From Powellomyces hirtus (Eukaryota; Chytridiomycota; Chytridiomycetes; Spizellomycetales; Powellomycetaceae): a DNA stretch of 47,168 nt. Where the stretch lies: positions 1 to 47,168 of the forward strand of contig JAHLKG010000039.1 in NCBI GenBank assembly GCA_025526995.1. The letters are read 5' to 3'. The notes beneath the pieces are model-generated. The model was given only the letters and a program-made list of their open reading frames with translations. It was not told the origin of the DNA and did not search any database. The position numbers and the translations under genes were made by a program. Shown here piece by piece: positions 27,466 to 39,731 of this stretch (positions within the stretch are counted from its first letter, which is position 1; the number at the start of each line of letters is the position of its first letter).

Positions 27466-30400
27466 ACGCTTGCACCGTCTCAGTACCCCAACCCCGGATG
27501 CAAGACAAGATCCCCACGGACAGGCCGGGACCCCGCATCCACAGGAAGACATTTGTGGTTCACGGGAAGATACAAGGGCACTTTGCCCGCATCCTAATCG
27601 ATACCGGCTGTAACACCCTGATCATCAGCGACACTTGGGCAGCCAAGCACGGCCTCCGGACCTACACCTCTCCAACCCCGCTGGAGGTCCGATGGGGCGA
27701 TAGAGCGGGAAACTATGGTGCAACGAAGATGACCAGTGGGGACCTCTCGGTGTTCACCGAGGAGAAGATTACCTACCGGGAAGACACCGTACCGTTTGTG
27801 GTTGCACCGATCAGGGTTGATGTCATACTCGGCTTGCGATTCATATTGGGATTGGACGTCCGAGGGCTTTTCGATCAAGAAGGCTTCCCAACAATGACGT
27901 TTTACCACAACGGCCAGAACCTCAGCCTTCGAGCCAAATCGACTAATCGCCATTTGGAAGCACCGTCTGCATGTGCCGCCCGCCTGCTCTCCCCACGAGA
28001 GATACGACCCTGCAGATTCCAGCCGGCGAAGCCAGCACTCAATGCAGAGGGAATCTACACGGCCAAGCAATGGAAACGCTTGATGAAGAAGGGCGAGATC
28101 ACTGGAGTCTTTGAGGTACACATCGTAGATGCGATTCCAGTTGTAGAGGCTCAATTCGTACAGACGGTCGACGCCAAGAAGAGGGCGATCTTGGAGGAGC
28201 GACGCCACACCAACGCCAAAGCCAAGGCGGCAGATCAAGAGGACCCGCTAGAGACGCTGGCGGCCAACCATTCACTCTGACCGACCCTACAGAAATACGT
28301 CACGACGTTATTCACCGAGCAGTCAGGCATGCCTCCGGATCGAGGCGAGGACAATTTCACCATTCGGCTCAAACCCGGCTCGAAGCCCGTGATGCAGCCA
28401 CTCCGACATTTGAGCCTGGACGAATTGGACGAGCTCGGCCAGCAGATGCAGCGCTTAATGGACAAGGGTTGGATCTCACACTCTCGTAGCCCGTGGGGCA
28501 CGCCCGTCCTATTTGCCTCAAAGAAGGACGGCGGCTTACGCTGCTGCATTGACTACTGGGCACTGAACAAGATGACCCACAAGGATGCCACGCCACTTCC
28601 GAACCTCTCGGAACTGCGCGACAGGCTTGTCAACATGCGGGTATTTACCGCGATCAACATCCGCGACGCATACCACTGCATCATGATTCAACCGGAAGAT
28701 AGGGAGAAAACAGCGTTCCGAACACGTTTTGGACACTTCGAATACAATGTTCTACCTGTCGGCTTAACTAATGCACCTGCTACATTCCAGCGACTCACCA
28801 ACAAACGCTTGGGCGACAAATACGACGCCTACGTGATCTCATACTTCGACGATATTCTCATATTCAGCACCGACATGAATTCGCACATTCAGCACGTTGA
28901 CGAGATCCTCAAGACCTTGGCGGAACATTGCCTTCAAGTCAAACCCAGTAAATGTCAATGGGCTGTTGACAAAGTCGAGTTCTGCGGCCACCGAGTCGGC
29001 AAGGATGGCCTGAGTATTGCCCCCTCCAAGGTGACCGCGGTTTGGGAACGACCTCGCCCGACCAACTCTCTGGAGCTTCTTAGCTTCATGGGCCTCGTCA
29101 ACTATGTCAAGGAATACATCCCCGAATATGCACAGATTGCCCTACCACTAACGAATCTGCAATCCGGCAACCGCCCATGGCAGTGGGGTGACGAGGAGGA
29201 CCGAGCGTTCAATCGCTTAAAGGAATTATGCTCCTCGGCACCCCACCCTAGCGTACTTTGACCCGGCGCTCAACATCTACTTGTTCACGGACGCATTGGG
29301 CTATGCTTACGGCGGATGGCTGGCACAGCCGGCCAAAGGGGATTTCCCTTACCCCCACCCACTACCAACCACCAAATGGGGCTTAGCCAACCTTCCGCAA
29401 CTTCGCCCGGTGACATACTACTCCCGCAAGATGCAACCCGCCGAGACTCGATACCCCGTGCATGAACAAGAACTGCTGGGATTAGTCAAATCCATACGCG
29501 CCAACCGCCATTACCTCATCGGCCGCCCATTCCGCGCGTTTGTCGACCACAAATCCCTGATCTACCTCCAGGAACAACCCCTCCTGTCACGTCGCCAAGC
29601 CGGCTGGGTCGAGTTCCTCCAACAGTTCGATTTCTCAGTGGAATACCTCCCCGGCACATGGAATTCGATCGCCGACTTCCTCAGTCGCGACCCGACTTAC
29701 GCCCCCAAGTGTGCGACCTGCCAGGCCAAGATCGACATGGTCACCGCCATTGTGCAGACGGAGAAGCCCGTCACGACGCACATGCCGACCGATGCGGACT
29801 GGACCCAAGCGCTCGCATTGGATGATTTCGGCCAAAACATCTTACTAACCATCAACAGTCCACCGGAGAACCTATCCGGCCATGCACGCCGATTCCGGAC
29901 AGTGGACTCCCCTCTGCACCGCTTCTTGATGTACCATGACCGTCGGTACGTCCCCAACAGCTTGCGGGGGCCACTCCTTCAGATTCATCACGACTCCCTC
30001 GCGAACGGCGGTCACTCCGGTGTCCAACGAACGCTCGCCAAACTTCTGGAGTCGTACTATTGGCCTCACATGGAGCGTGATGTGTACCAATATGTCCGCA
30101 CCTGCCCTGCCTGCCAACGTCACAAGCGAACCGCGCCGATCGGTTTCCTCCGCAGCTTACTGATCCCCGACGCTCGTTGGCAACAAATCAGCATGGATAT
30201 ATTCTTCCCCACGTCAGGCTCTAAGGGGGGGAACCTTGGGTAGAGCCCGACGTGACAAAGAACCCTTCGCACCACACCGGCGAGAGACTGACCAAGACGG
30301 CGGACACCGTACTCCTCATCGTTGACTACCTTTCATGCTGCGTGATACTTCTACCTACTAACACACACGCTACAGCTCCGGAGACGGCTCAACTCTTTCT

Positions 30401-31388
30401 AGAACAGGCATTCCGCCACACGGGGTTACCCCACACCATTGTGAGCGATCGGGACCCCAAGTGGCTATCAGAATTCTGGCGGTACCTTATGCGGGCACTC
30501 GACGTCAAGCAGGAACTCTTGTCGGCATGACACCAACAGACCGACGGCAAGGTGGAGAACGCCATCAAGACGATCAAGGGAATCATGGGCCCCTTTCTTG
30601 ACTATGCCGGCTCCAACTGGAAGAGTTTACTCCCCACCCTCGAGTACAACTACAACCGAACGCTGCAGACGTCGACGGGACTATCCCCTTTTGAGATTGA
30701 CCTAGGCCGCGTTCCCCGGGTACCGAACCAATGGGTAGCACCAAACCCCGGAGAGATGATAAGACAATCGGCACGAACCGCCGTGGAGAGACGGATGAAG
30801 GAATTCGCCGACGTGAGTTGCATCGTGCAGCAACGGCTCCAAGACGCACAGGACCAGCAGGCAAAGTACTACGACCGCAAGAAGCACACGGAAGCATACC
30901 GAGAGGGTGACAAGGTCTTACTCCATTGTGAGGGTATCGCGATTACCAGCGTCACCACAAGGAACAAAAAGCTGGCTGAGCAATGGATTGGGCCGTTCAC
31001 AGTACGTGGCAAGGGGCCGCATCCTGACACCTACGAGCTCGAACTACCCAAGGAGTTCACCGGGTTGCACCCAGTCTTTCATGTCAGCATTCTGAGACGG
31101 TACCATGACCCGGGCGGTACCCCGTACAGACAGGTCACCGCTCCGCCTGAGCCCGAGAAGGACGAAGACGGTCAGGAGACCTACCAAGTGGACAAGATCC
31201 TAAACGCCAGATGGCACAGGAACACCGAGCAGTTCTTAGTCAAGTGGACAGGTTACGACAGCACCCAGAACACGTGGGAGCCGTATGCACACGTGAAGGG
31301 GACGACCGCACTGGAAGAATGGCTTCGGGAGCACCCCGGAGAGGACCGCGGCCAAAAGCTAGCAGCCAGGCGACGTAAGAGAACCTAG
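27444..31388 (+). pseudogene. Gypsy A pol: PR-RT-RH-INT-chromodomain
   Basis: It begins in the -1 frame relative to gag. Protease ILIDTGCNTLII (about 27590-27630). Reverse transcriptase has YFDDILIF (about 28840); the usual first catalytic Asp is Asn (TAINIRDAYH) and the CIDYRALN-type motif reads CIDYWALN. RNase H with FTDALGYAYGGWLAQ. Integrase zinc finger HHDSLANGGHSG..CPACQRHK, then MDIFFP, VSDRDPKW and VENAIKTIKG. Chromodomain YQVDKILNARWHR..FLVKWTGYDS..TWEPYAHV (31182-31330). In-frame TGA codons are at 28278-28280 and 30528-30530 (ELLSA*HQQTDG, Arg expected). One-base frame changes occur near 29240 (C-run) and 30230 (G-run). It cannot be active as written. Confidence 0.88.
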
Positions 31389-31439
31389 ATAGCGAGCTGT
31401 ACCGTAAATTAACAAGAGATATGCTACTTGAGGTAGAGG

Positions 31440-32225
31440 ACATTATAGCGCGAGATCTCGGCATCATTGGACGATGGCCGAAGGCTGCTGGGCAGCATAC
31501 CTCGCTGGGCGAGATGCCGGCATCGTTGGACGATGGCCGAAGGCTGCTGGGCAGCATACCTCACTGGGTGAGATGCCGGGATCGCTGGGCAATGAGCCGA
31601 CGGCTTGCTGATGCAAGGTGACCGGCACCAGATTTGCATGGCAGCGTACCTCGAGACCCGCGGGGACCATGGCCGTGGTACATACCTACGCGAAGGGGAA
31701 GAGAAGGGCTTCGGCCAAGATACCGGCATTGTTTGACGATGAGCCGAAGGCCGCTGGGCGGCATACCTCACTGGGTGAGAAGGGTGATGCTGGGCATCGA
31801 CCGGCTGCCGATGCAAGGTGACCGGCACCAGATTTGCATGGCAGCGTACCTTGAGACCCGCGGGGACCATGGCCGTAGTACATACCCATGCGAAGGGGAA
31901 GAGAAGGGCTTCGGCCAGGATACCGGCATTGTTTGACGATGGGCCGAAAGTCGCTGGGTGACATACCTCGCTGGGCAAGATGCCGGGATCGCTGGGCGAT
32001 GAGCCGAAGACTGCAAGGCAGTAGACCTCACGAGGTGAGATGCCGGCATTGTTGGACGATGGCCGAAGGCTGCTGGGCAGCATATCTCGCTGGGCGAGAT
32101 GCCGGGATCGTTGGACGATGAGCTGAAGACTGCAAGGCAGTAGACCTCACTAGGTGAGATACCGGCATCGTTGGACAATGGCCGGGGAACCGCTGGGCGG
32201 TCTTCCCAACGGGGAAGTGTGATGC
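31440..32225. repeat. Tandem-repeat block in the Gypsy A 3' region
   Basis: Units of about 59 bp share GATGCCGG(C/G)ATCGTTGGACGAT and GAAGGCTGCTGGGCAGCATA. They are interspersed with two copies of a longer about 200-bp segment containing GATGCAAGGTGACCGGCACC and CGGGGACCATGGCCGT. The block lies between the 3' end of sense pol and the 3' end of the antisense RING gene. The minus-strand frames it opens are translations of the repeat and not genes. Confidence 0.8.
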
Positions 32226-32450
32226 AGGGCATCTACCATGAGCACCATAGCCGGGAGGAAGCCGAGTGACATTGGACACAGCGGACGCATACGAAATGCT
32301 ATAAGGCTCAAGGGAGCACAGCGATGAGAAGGCAAGTACAGCGATGAGATTGTGGTACTGAATTTGATTATACGGGCCGAAGGCCAGGCCCCAAAGGAGC
32401 AACAGACAACAAGTGAAAGTATGTACAAGAAGGAGGGGGGGGAGAACTAA

Positions 32451-33182
32451 TCAACCAATCTTGGTGAAGGAGAATTGGCACCGGTCGCCCAACCCGCACC
32501 GGAGGGGGGTGTAATTTGCCACTTTCATCTCGCTGTGGAGAGAGCTGAGTTCGTCAGGTAAGACAGCAGCAGGCCAAAGAGTACTACTTACGCGCGGACG
32601 TGGCCCATGCAGTGGAGATGGTTGCATGGAAACATGCAGAGGTCCGCTCCGACATGGTTGCAGCCAGCGAACTGGCACCCAGCGGGGATGGCCGCAAAGA
32701 AGAGAACCCGGCCACAGTCGGGGGCGCCGCACGTCAACTGGCCCTGAGGGCCGTCATTCTGGAAAGCAAAGGAACGAAGGAACCACACCGTTAGGAAGAC
32801 ATCAGGCTGCCTCTCAGCAAAGGGGGGGACATACCGTGTCATCGGCCGCCGCCACGATGCAGGGCCGGCACACCAAATGGTGGCATTCCAATGTGAACAT
32901 CTTGCTCTTGCGGAATTGGTTGCACTTCCAGCAAGTGGGCAAGTTGGCCGACCTCTCGGGGGTGGACTTTTCATGGACCGAGGGGGCCTGTAGACAACAA
33001 CGGAAGACGGGGAACATGAGACGAGTTGCCACAGCCAAGGATGAGCACCGACCCCTACTCACCCGGGCGGGCTGGGCCCGCTTGGTTGCGCCTTTTGCAA
33101 GTTGTTGGGCAGGCCGGCGCTTGCCCATGGTGGTGGTGGTGGTGTCGGGGGGGGGAGGAGAGTTGTTGGGGGTGTCAGCCAT
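32451..33182 (-). CDS. Spliced antisense tandem-RING protein inside Gypsy A
   Basis: ATG at 33182 (ACCATGGCTGAC). Exons are 33182-33063, 32987-32835, 32758-32592 and 32532-32451. Introns are 75, 76 and 59 nt with GTGAGT, GTATGT and GTAAGT donors and CTACAG, TTCCAG and CCACAG acceptors. All phases agree, giving 173 aa without any frame break. Module 1 has RING spacing: C59-x2-C62, C75-x-H77, C80-x2-C83, C101-x4-C106. Module 2 is C119-x4-C124, C136-x-H138, C141-x2-H144, C159-x5-C165. RING modules commonly act as E3 ligases for ubiquitin; that function here is inference. It is read opposite to gag-pol, so its introns are not removed from the element's genomic RNA. The gene lies between the repeat block and the 3' LTR; its promoter probably lies in or near that LTR. 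Origin (host capture or old element gene) is unknown. Confidence 0.8.
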
Positions 33183-33641
33183 GGTGTGTGTGTGTGTGCG
33201 TGTGTGTGCGTATGTGTGTGTGTGTGGTGTGAGTTCATCAAGCTACAAAGAAAAGAAGAGCAAGAGGGGGAGATCCAACGGGCAGTACCTTTTTAAAGGC
33301 TTGACCTGCTTGGGAACGCTCGGAAATTCAGGTGTTAGTGTTTCATCCCTTACGGAGCGCAGCAGATGTTACTTATCGAAATCCGTATGGAGGAAGCTAC
33401 TCGTGATTCATCTAGGGCCCCTACGAAGAGAGAAATAGACTTTCCGACGACTTTGCGCACCACGAAGGGCGGAGACTACCCGTCGGAGACTACCGCGATG
33501 CGACCCGCTCCAGGGTCACCTCCCCAGCCTAATCTTCCCACAACCACGTCAGCATCCGTTAACCCGCCGCCACCCGGCTTAGGCAAGCTTCGCCTCGCTG
33601 AAGAGATTCGAGCCTAAGAGATAGTCGCGAATCTAAGGGGG

Positions 33642-33916
33642 TGTAATGAGGCGTGGCTCACCAGCCTAAGCCTAGACACGCGTCGGGAAGGGTCCTGCGC
33701 GAGATGGATGCTAGCGTCAGCATCCCGAAGGGTACTAGACCTCAGAGATGGCCACGGATGGCCATCACGTGACCAGGGCCGCTCCGCGGCCTAGAAGAAA
33801 AGTAGGAATGCTCCAACGAGGGCGCATTCAAGACTTAGTGATCTGACAGTAGAATTAGAGATAGGGAATTCCCGAATAGAAGACTAGACTCTGGCAACGG
33901 ACCTAGTATTATTACA
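33642..33916 (+). repeat. Gypsy A 3' LTR
   Basis: 275-bp direct repeat of the 5' LTR. Two of the three differences are C-to-T or G-to-A at CpG sites. Confidence 0.95.
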
Positions 33917-36900
33917 CAAACTCACATCCACCGCTCACATCTGGTGGAGGACCCAGGAAGGCCAGGGGACCGCCCCTCAAACATGGAACCATCTCAAAAC
34001 AACGCTACGCCTGAGATTCACACCACCAGCGTTCAGCTCGATGATCCGTGATAAACTGGATGATCTTTTGCAGACCACGTTGGTCATTGCATACAACAAT
34101 GTGTTCAACAAACTTGTCATGCAGATCCCCGACATGAACAAAGGAGAAATCGAGCATCGCTATCTCAAGGGACTCAAGCGTCCTATCTACTCGGCCATCA
34201 TCTCAAAGGATCTCTTGGACCTGGACGCCATGCAGGAAGCCGCAATCCGTCAGGAACAGCTTACCTCAGAACGGGGCGCTCGTGTGCCCAAAACCGAGTC
34301 TCACGTTGAAGCCCATGTGATGCATGGCAATTCAGACGCCAACGCAAATGAACACGCGCCTCGAAAATCATGGAAAAAACAACGTCGACGCTCAGTTCCA
34401 GGATCTCCCTGCCTCCTCTGCGAACAAACCGGTCACTGGATGAAGGACTGCCCGAAAATGAAGGACGCGTGCGAGTTCCTAAAACAACATCAGCAAGAAC
34501 CCGCTGCTGAAGCAAACCTCGTTCTGGCAACTAACCACAGATCCTCGCATTCAATCGCCCTTGACTCTTGCGCAACGCACCACACTATCAAGGACGCTAT
34601 CCTCCTTACTGACCTGCAACCCATCCCGGCAGTCCAAATCAGCGTCGCAAACGGCGAAAACCTTATCGCTCGCGAAGCAGGCACGCTCACCATCAGTAAT
34701 AACAACACGGACGAAGCCATTGTCTGCGTCGACGTGCTCTATGTACCTGAAGCGAGCCGCAACCTGGTTTCTACATCGCCACTGAACCGGGACGGTTACG
34801 AAATCATGTTCTCAACTAACGGTTCGTCCATCTTAAAGAACGGTCACGTTATCCTACCGCTCCGCCACAACGGAAACCTGCCATTTATCGATGGCTATGT
34901 TGAAACCACCGCCGCTGCTTTTGCGACCGAAGCTGCAAAACAGGACCGCAATGTCTATAAACTATGGCATCAACGCTTTGGACACATTGGACAACGAGCG
35001 CTTCAAGCTGCGAATCTGATCTATTCTCTTGATCTGCCAAACAACGTCGAACCGGAGCACGCGTTGTGCTCCGGCTGCTCTCTCGGTAAATCCACCCGGC
35101 TGCCCTTCAATGGGCAAAACTCTCGACCTGCGACCAAACCACTTGATCGCATACATTCAGACATTCTCGACATGGGCGCCAATCTTCTCTCTCTCTCTGG
35201 CGCCCGCTACATCCTCATGTTCATCGACGAATACACACAGTATTCCGTCATCTACCCCCTCAAGACCAAAGATCAAACCAACAATTATTGGCAAAAATAT
35301 TGTGCATACGCTGAACGTCACCTCGACTCCAAGATCAAGGAGCTGCGCTGCGATAACGGCAGTGAATACTATCCCCTACAGGCTGAGCTGCTCGCCGACA
35401 GGATCACGTTAAACCCTACTCACCCGTACTCCTCTCAGCAAAATGGCATTGTTGAACGGTTCAACCGTATGCTCATGGACCAGGTCCGAGCAATTCTTCA
35501 TGACAGCTGCGCTCCTTTCAAGCTTTGGGGAGAACTCGCTATGGCCGTCAACTATCTGCGTCAACTGACGCCATCAACGTCTCTCAACGGAGAGACCCCA
35601 TACCAACGTTGGTTTGGGACCCCTGCCGATGTATCGAACCTCCGCACCATCTGGAGCGTGGCCTATATGTATCAACCTGTGCACCGTCGCACACACCGCA
35701 AGCTTGGAGCTCACGCTGTCGGACCGTTCCGACTAGTGGGATATCACCCCACTAAACAAGGCAACTATCACCTTTATGATGCATCGACGGATTTGATCAT
35801 CGACGCACAAGACGTCACAATCAACAAGGCTGATTACATCAGCCCTGTCGCTCAGAGCGACACCACTCCCGAATATGTGGTTGAGCGCATCTTACTCTCT
35901 CGCTACGGCGAAGGGGGAGAGGAATTCCTGGTCAAGTGGCTTGGCTACGACGAACCAACATGGGAACCCCTCGACAACGTCAAGGATTCAGAGGCCCTGA
36001 CGCGATTCACCGGAATCAAAGATGACGGCACACCCGTAATCGCCGAACTGCATGCCGCATGCAGCACTGACATTGACGAGCCTGCCACTTACCAGGCGGC
36101 AATCAACTCACCGTACGCGAAAGAGTGGAAACAAGCGATCGACGCCGAACTCTCATCTCACTGCACTAATAAGACGTGGGACACGGATACCACGCAAACA
36201 CCACCCGGCACTCACCTTGTTGATTCTAAATGGGTCTTCAAAGTCAAACGCAACGCCGATGGTTCCATCAAAAAGTTCAAAGCCCTCCTTGTCACCCGAG
36301 GCTTCACGCAGCGTGAAGGCATTGACTTCAACAAAACTTACGCGCCCGTCGTCAAGTTTAACACCTTGCGGGTGCTACTCGCGCTTGCTGCTAAGCTCGA
36401 CCTTCACGTCCATCAGATGGACGTCATCACCGCATTTCTCAACAGAGATCTCAACGTAGAGATCTGGATGCGGCTCCCAGCTGGCGTCGCTGACAATGTC
36501 GTCAAACTACGCCGTTCCCTTTACGGCCTTAAACAATCGCCGCGCCTATGGAACAAGGTCCTTGACTCCTTCCTTCAACAGCTCGGGTTCTCAGTATCAG
36601 AATTTGACACTGCGCTCTACATTAAGCGGACTGACAACACAAAGATCCTGATTGTTGCTGTCTACGTGGATGACCTCACGATTTCCGCATCAGACCTTGA
36701 TGACCTGCTCGCTCTCAAATCCGCACTTGCCGAACGCTTCAAGATGGAGGACATGGGGGAGATCTCTTTCCTTCTCGGTCTTCAGATTACGTGCGACCGG
36801 TCAAAGCGATGCATTACCATCGGCCAACAGAAGTACATCAAAGACATGATTGACAAGTTTAACCTTAATGGCATGCGGCCGCATCACATCCCGATGGACC

Positions 36901-38035
36901 CGAACCTACACCTTAATGCGAACGATGGAGCCGACGCCCTCGACGCATCAGGAATCAAGGAATACCAGTCGATCATTGGAACACTAATGTATCTGATGTT
37001 AGGGACTCGCCCCGACCTGGCCTACTCAGTCTCCCGCTTATCTCAGTTTCTGGCAGCACCGACGGCCGCACACATGACAGCCGCAAAGAACGTTTGCGCG
37101 TATGCAAACACAACCAGTGATCTCTCTCTTGTCTTCAAAGATGGGGGAGATATTGTCGGATATTCGGATGCCGACTATGCACGCTGTACGGACACGCGTC
37201 GCTCAACCTCTGAATATGTATTCATGCTCAACGGAGCTGCCATTTCATGGAAATCTCAACGTCAAAAATCAATGTCGCTATCCACAGCAGAAGCAGAATA
37301 CATTGCACTCGCGGAATGTGCAAAGGAAGCACTCTGGATCCAGGGTCTCCTATCCGAACTGTCAGCAACGGAGCAGACAGCAGTTCTCATCTATGAGGAC
37401 AATCAGGCCGCTATCAAACTTGCTGCCAATCCAACGCATCACCAATGAACCAAACACATCAATGTCCGTTATCACTTCCTGCGAGACCTCGTTGGTAACG
37501 AGCGCATTCACCTGCAGTACATTGAGTCCAAGCTCATGCTGGCTGACGCCCTGACGAAACCGCTACCTCGCCCATTACTTGATGATCTGCGACACTGAAC
37601 TGGACTCCGAACGAAATCAGATTACGCCAAATCTCATTGATATACACCCATCATAAGTCTAGTTGAAATACACCCGCCGCAACCACCATCTCAATCGACG
37701 GTCCGACTTGTTGCATTTCGGGCAGCGTACTTCTCCACTCTGATGCACCAGACCCCGTGAACAGCTTTCACACAGAAAACAGGGGTCATTCTCTCCACAA
37801 GCGTGCGGCGTCCGACAGTCTTTTATTGTATAACACAGCGCACACCGCTTTCTCGTCACGTCCCCTTCGAAGAGGTTAACCCACGACCTCCTGTGCAATA
37901 CGAAACATCAATACCCTGAAACCAGCACAACGGAACTCCTTCCTCACCTGCAGATAGCACATCTGCGTGCAGCGTCGTCAAGTGCCACCCAACTGTACTG
38001 CAAACACTTGAACCAAAACAGGTGTCCGCAGCTCC

Positions 38036-38449
38036 TGTGAGATGGCCATCATGGCATATTTATACTTTACTTATTTTTGGCTAGTAAAAGGCCATATCCC
38101 AAGTTAAGGCAGACGCGCCTCATAAGCGATTACCCAATCCCTCATAAGCAGAACTCTCCACAAGTTTACCCCGCGGTCTCAGTACTGCGCAGCTACACTG
38201 CCATCGCTGCACTGCCATAGTCCCCAGATGATCTCCCCGTTCTCCACAAGTTAGTTAGAACTAAGGACCCGAGAACCTCATATATAAAACGAGAAGGAAA
38301 GCACCCCCGGTAGAGATCATCATCCATCAATACATCAACATCCAAAAACTCAAAATACCATATCATTCCTCTCTGCCTCTCTTCTTTCTGGAAACAACTC
38401 CAAGCCCTCAAGCTTCATACCTCCCGCCTTGAAACATAGGCATCTCACA
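38036..38449 (+). repeat. Gypsy C 5' LTR
   Basis: 414 bp, TGTGAG..CTCACA, direct repeat of 43839-44256. It contains CATATATAAAACGAG (about 38279), a likely TATA element for the element's own transcription. Confidence 0.93.
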
Positions 38450-38464
38450 TGGTAGCATCACCGC
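38450..38464 (+). promoter_or_regulatory. Gypsy C primer binding site
   Basis: TGGTAGCATCACCGC directly follows the LTR. It shares TGGTAGCA with Gypsy A and is complementary to a tRNA 3' end TGCTACCA, probably initiator Met. Confidence 0.65.
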
Positions 38465-38528
38465 GTCTTTCCTGTCAGAACTCACTTCTTCTCGCTCTTT
38501 TTCTCGATTAAAAACACAGTGATTCACG

Positions 38529-39731
38529 ATGGCTGCACCTGGACCTGCCGCCTGGACCTTCCCCGCCGTAGGCCCCGCCCTCCAAAATGGTGATCGGCTC
38601 AGTGAAATCACCTTGCGTACAACTCTCCTTGCCAATACGAAGATGATCCCATACTTCTCCAGCGAGCATGATATGGAGCTGATCGACCTCTTCGTCACTA
38701 CGAACGTCTGAGCGTGCAATCACTTCATCACGGCTTATACCGGCATTGCCTACAACGAGTTCAATTACTTCAATGAGTACGCCATCACCAACATGGACCC
38801 TTCAGTCGTCGCTTGGCACACTGCTATCATGAACAATCTCCGTGTTCAGCCCGCCGCTCCTGCCGAAGGCGTTGCCGCCTGGTGGGCCACCCAGTTCTAT
38901 CAACGCTGGATGCCTCGCAACGTCACCAATTGTCTGCATCAAGAAATGGCGGCCCTTTCACTTGGAAACTCGCTTGAAGATTACATCCGTGAGCTAGAAC
39001 AATACCGACATCTCGAGACAATTGCTGTCCGCGCCAACGGCAGTGCCACCGAGCGACTTCTCCTTGAATCCGAGATGATCGACATCTTTTGCGCAGGCCT
39101 TCTCCGCAATCCAACTTAGGGCCTCTATGTCCTTCAAGCCCTCCAAAACTTTATGACGATGAGACTTACCAATGGTCAACCCGTCACCTGGCCCTTAGCC
39201 GTGATATGCGTCCGAAACGCAGCAGCCTCCCGCAATCTGGTCGATGGCTACCTTACTACTCCGGCACGGGCACAAGCCAAGGCCCCTGCCCGATTCCATC
39301 CTTACTCGGGCATCGAACAAGCTCCCTCTCGTACTCCTCGCCGGAGCTTTCAGCAACCCGTACCGGTTACTCCTCGAAGGACAACAACAGAATCGCAAAC
39401 ATCCAAACAATCCATTCCGCAAACACCAAGAAAGAGATCTGGCGTGCCAACCCCAGTTATGACTCCACAACAAACTCCTACACGGAGACCAGCATTCCCC
39501 AGGACTCCAGGTACTCCTAAAACTCCAACGAAGCGGGGAAGTGCGATGCTTTGCAAACGATGTGGACAAACAAATCACACCATCCAAGATTGTTTCACCA
39601 AACGGGACGTCAACGGTGAAACTCTTGAACAACGAGCCACTGGTAGCAACTATCCCGTCCGACAAATCAACCGCATCAGTGAAGTCGAAACCGACGAGCA
39701 AGAACAGGATTTTCTGGACGGCTGGGAGTAG
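38529..39731 (+). pseudogene. Gypsy C gag with TGA and TAG stops
   Basis: ATG at 38529 (MAAPGPAAWTFPAVGPALQN). One frame continues through TGA at 38709-38711 (FVTTNV*ACNHF) and TAG at 39117-39119 (RNPT*GLYVLQAL) to a TAG at 39729-39731. A gag core (WWATQFYQRWMPRNVT, LEDYIRELEQYRHLE) and zinc knuckle CKRCGQTNHTIQDC (about 39550-39595) are present. The rest is Pro/Thr/Arg-rich. Confidence 0.82.

Larger units (their letters stand above)
25954..33916 (+). mobile_element. Gypsy A: chromovirus-type Gypsy retrotransposon nested in Copia gag
   Basis: This 7,963-bp element has 275-bp LTRs (25954-26228 and 33642-33916) differing at about three sites, all transitions, and duplication CAAAC at 25949-25953 and 33917-33921. 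It has a primer site at 26229 and a purine tract TAAGGGGG before the 3' LTR. Order is gag, PR, RT, RH, INT, chromodomain, then a 59-bp tandem-repeat block and an antisense spliced RING gene before the 3' LTR. Confidence 0.95.
25380..37598 (+). pseudogene. Copia gag-pol polyprotein with chromodomain, split by Gypsy A
   Basis: The coding parts are 25380-25953 and 33922-37598 (1,417 codons including the final stop). The Gypsy A insertion plus duplication is a multiple of three, so the frame is unchanged. Order: coiled-coil gag with LLESQR/LAAESQR repeats; zinc knuckle CLLCEQTGHWMKDC (about residue 355); protease LDSCATHH (Cys where DSGA is usual); integrase HHCC (HQRFGHIG..CSGCSLGK), catalytic D, RCDNGSEY and GIVERFNR; chromodomain YVVERILLSRY..FLVKWLGYDEPTWEPLDNV (35871-36030); reverse transcriptase with YAPVVKFNTLRVLLAL and YVDD; RNase H with SDADYA, STAEAEY and EDNQAA. 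One in-frame TGA (37446-37448) occurs in HHQ*TKHINVRYHF, where Arg is usual. The true stop is at 37596-37598. It is inactive because of the nested insertion. Confidence 0.92.

Noticed and set aside
31440..32225. CRISPR-like array
   Set aside because: Units are contiguous diverged tandem repeats without unique spacers, in a eukaryotic retroelement.
31424..32232. Several 60-220-aa reading frames on both strands of the repeat block
   Set aside because: They repeat the same peptide with each unit and have no independent protein features.
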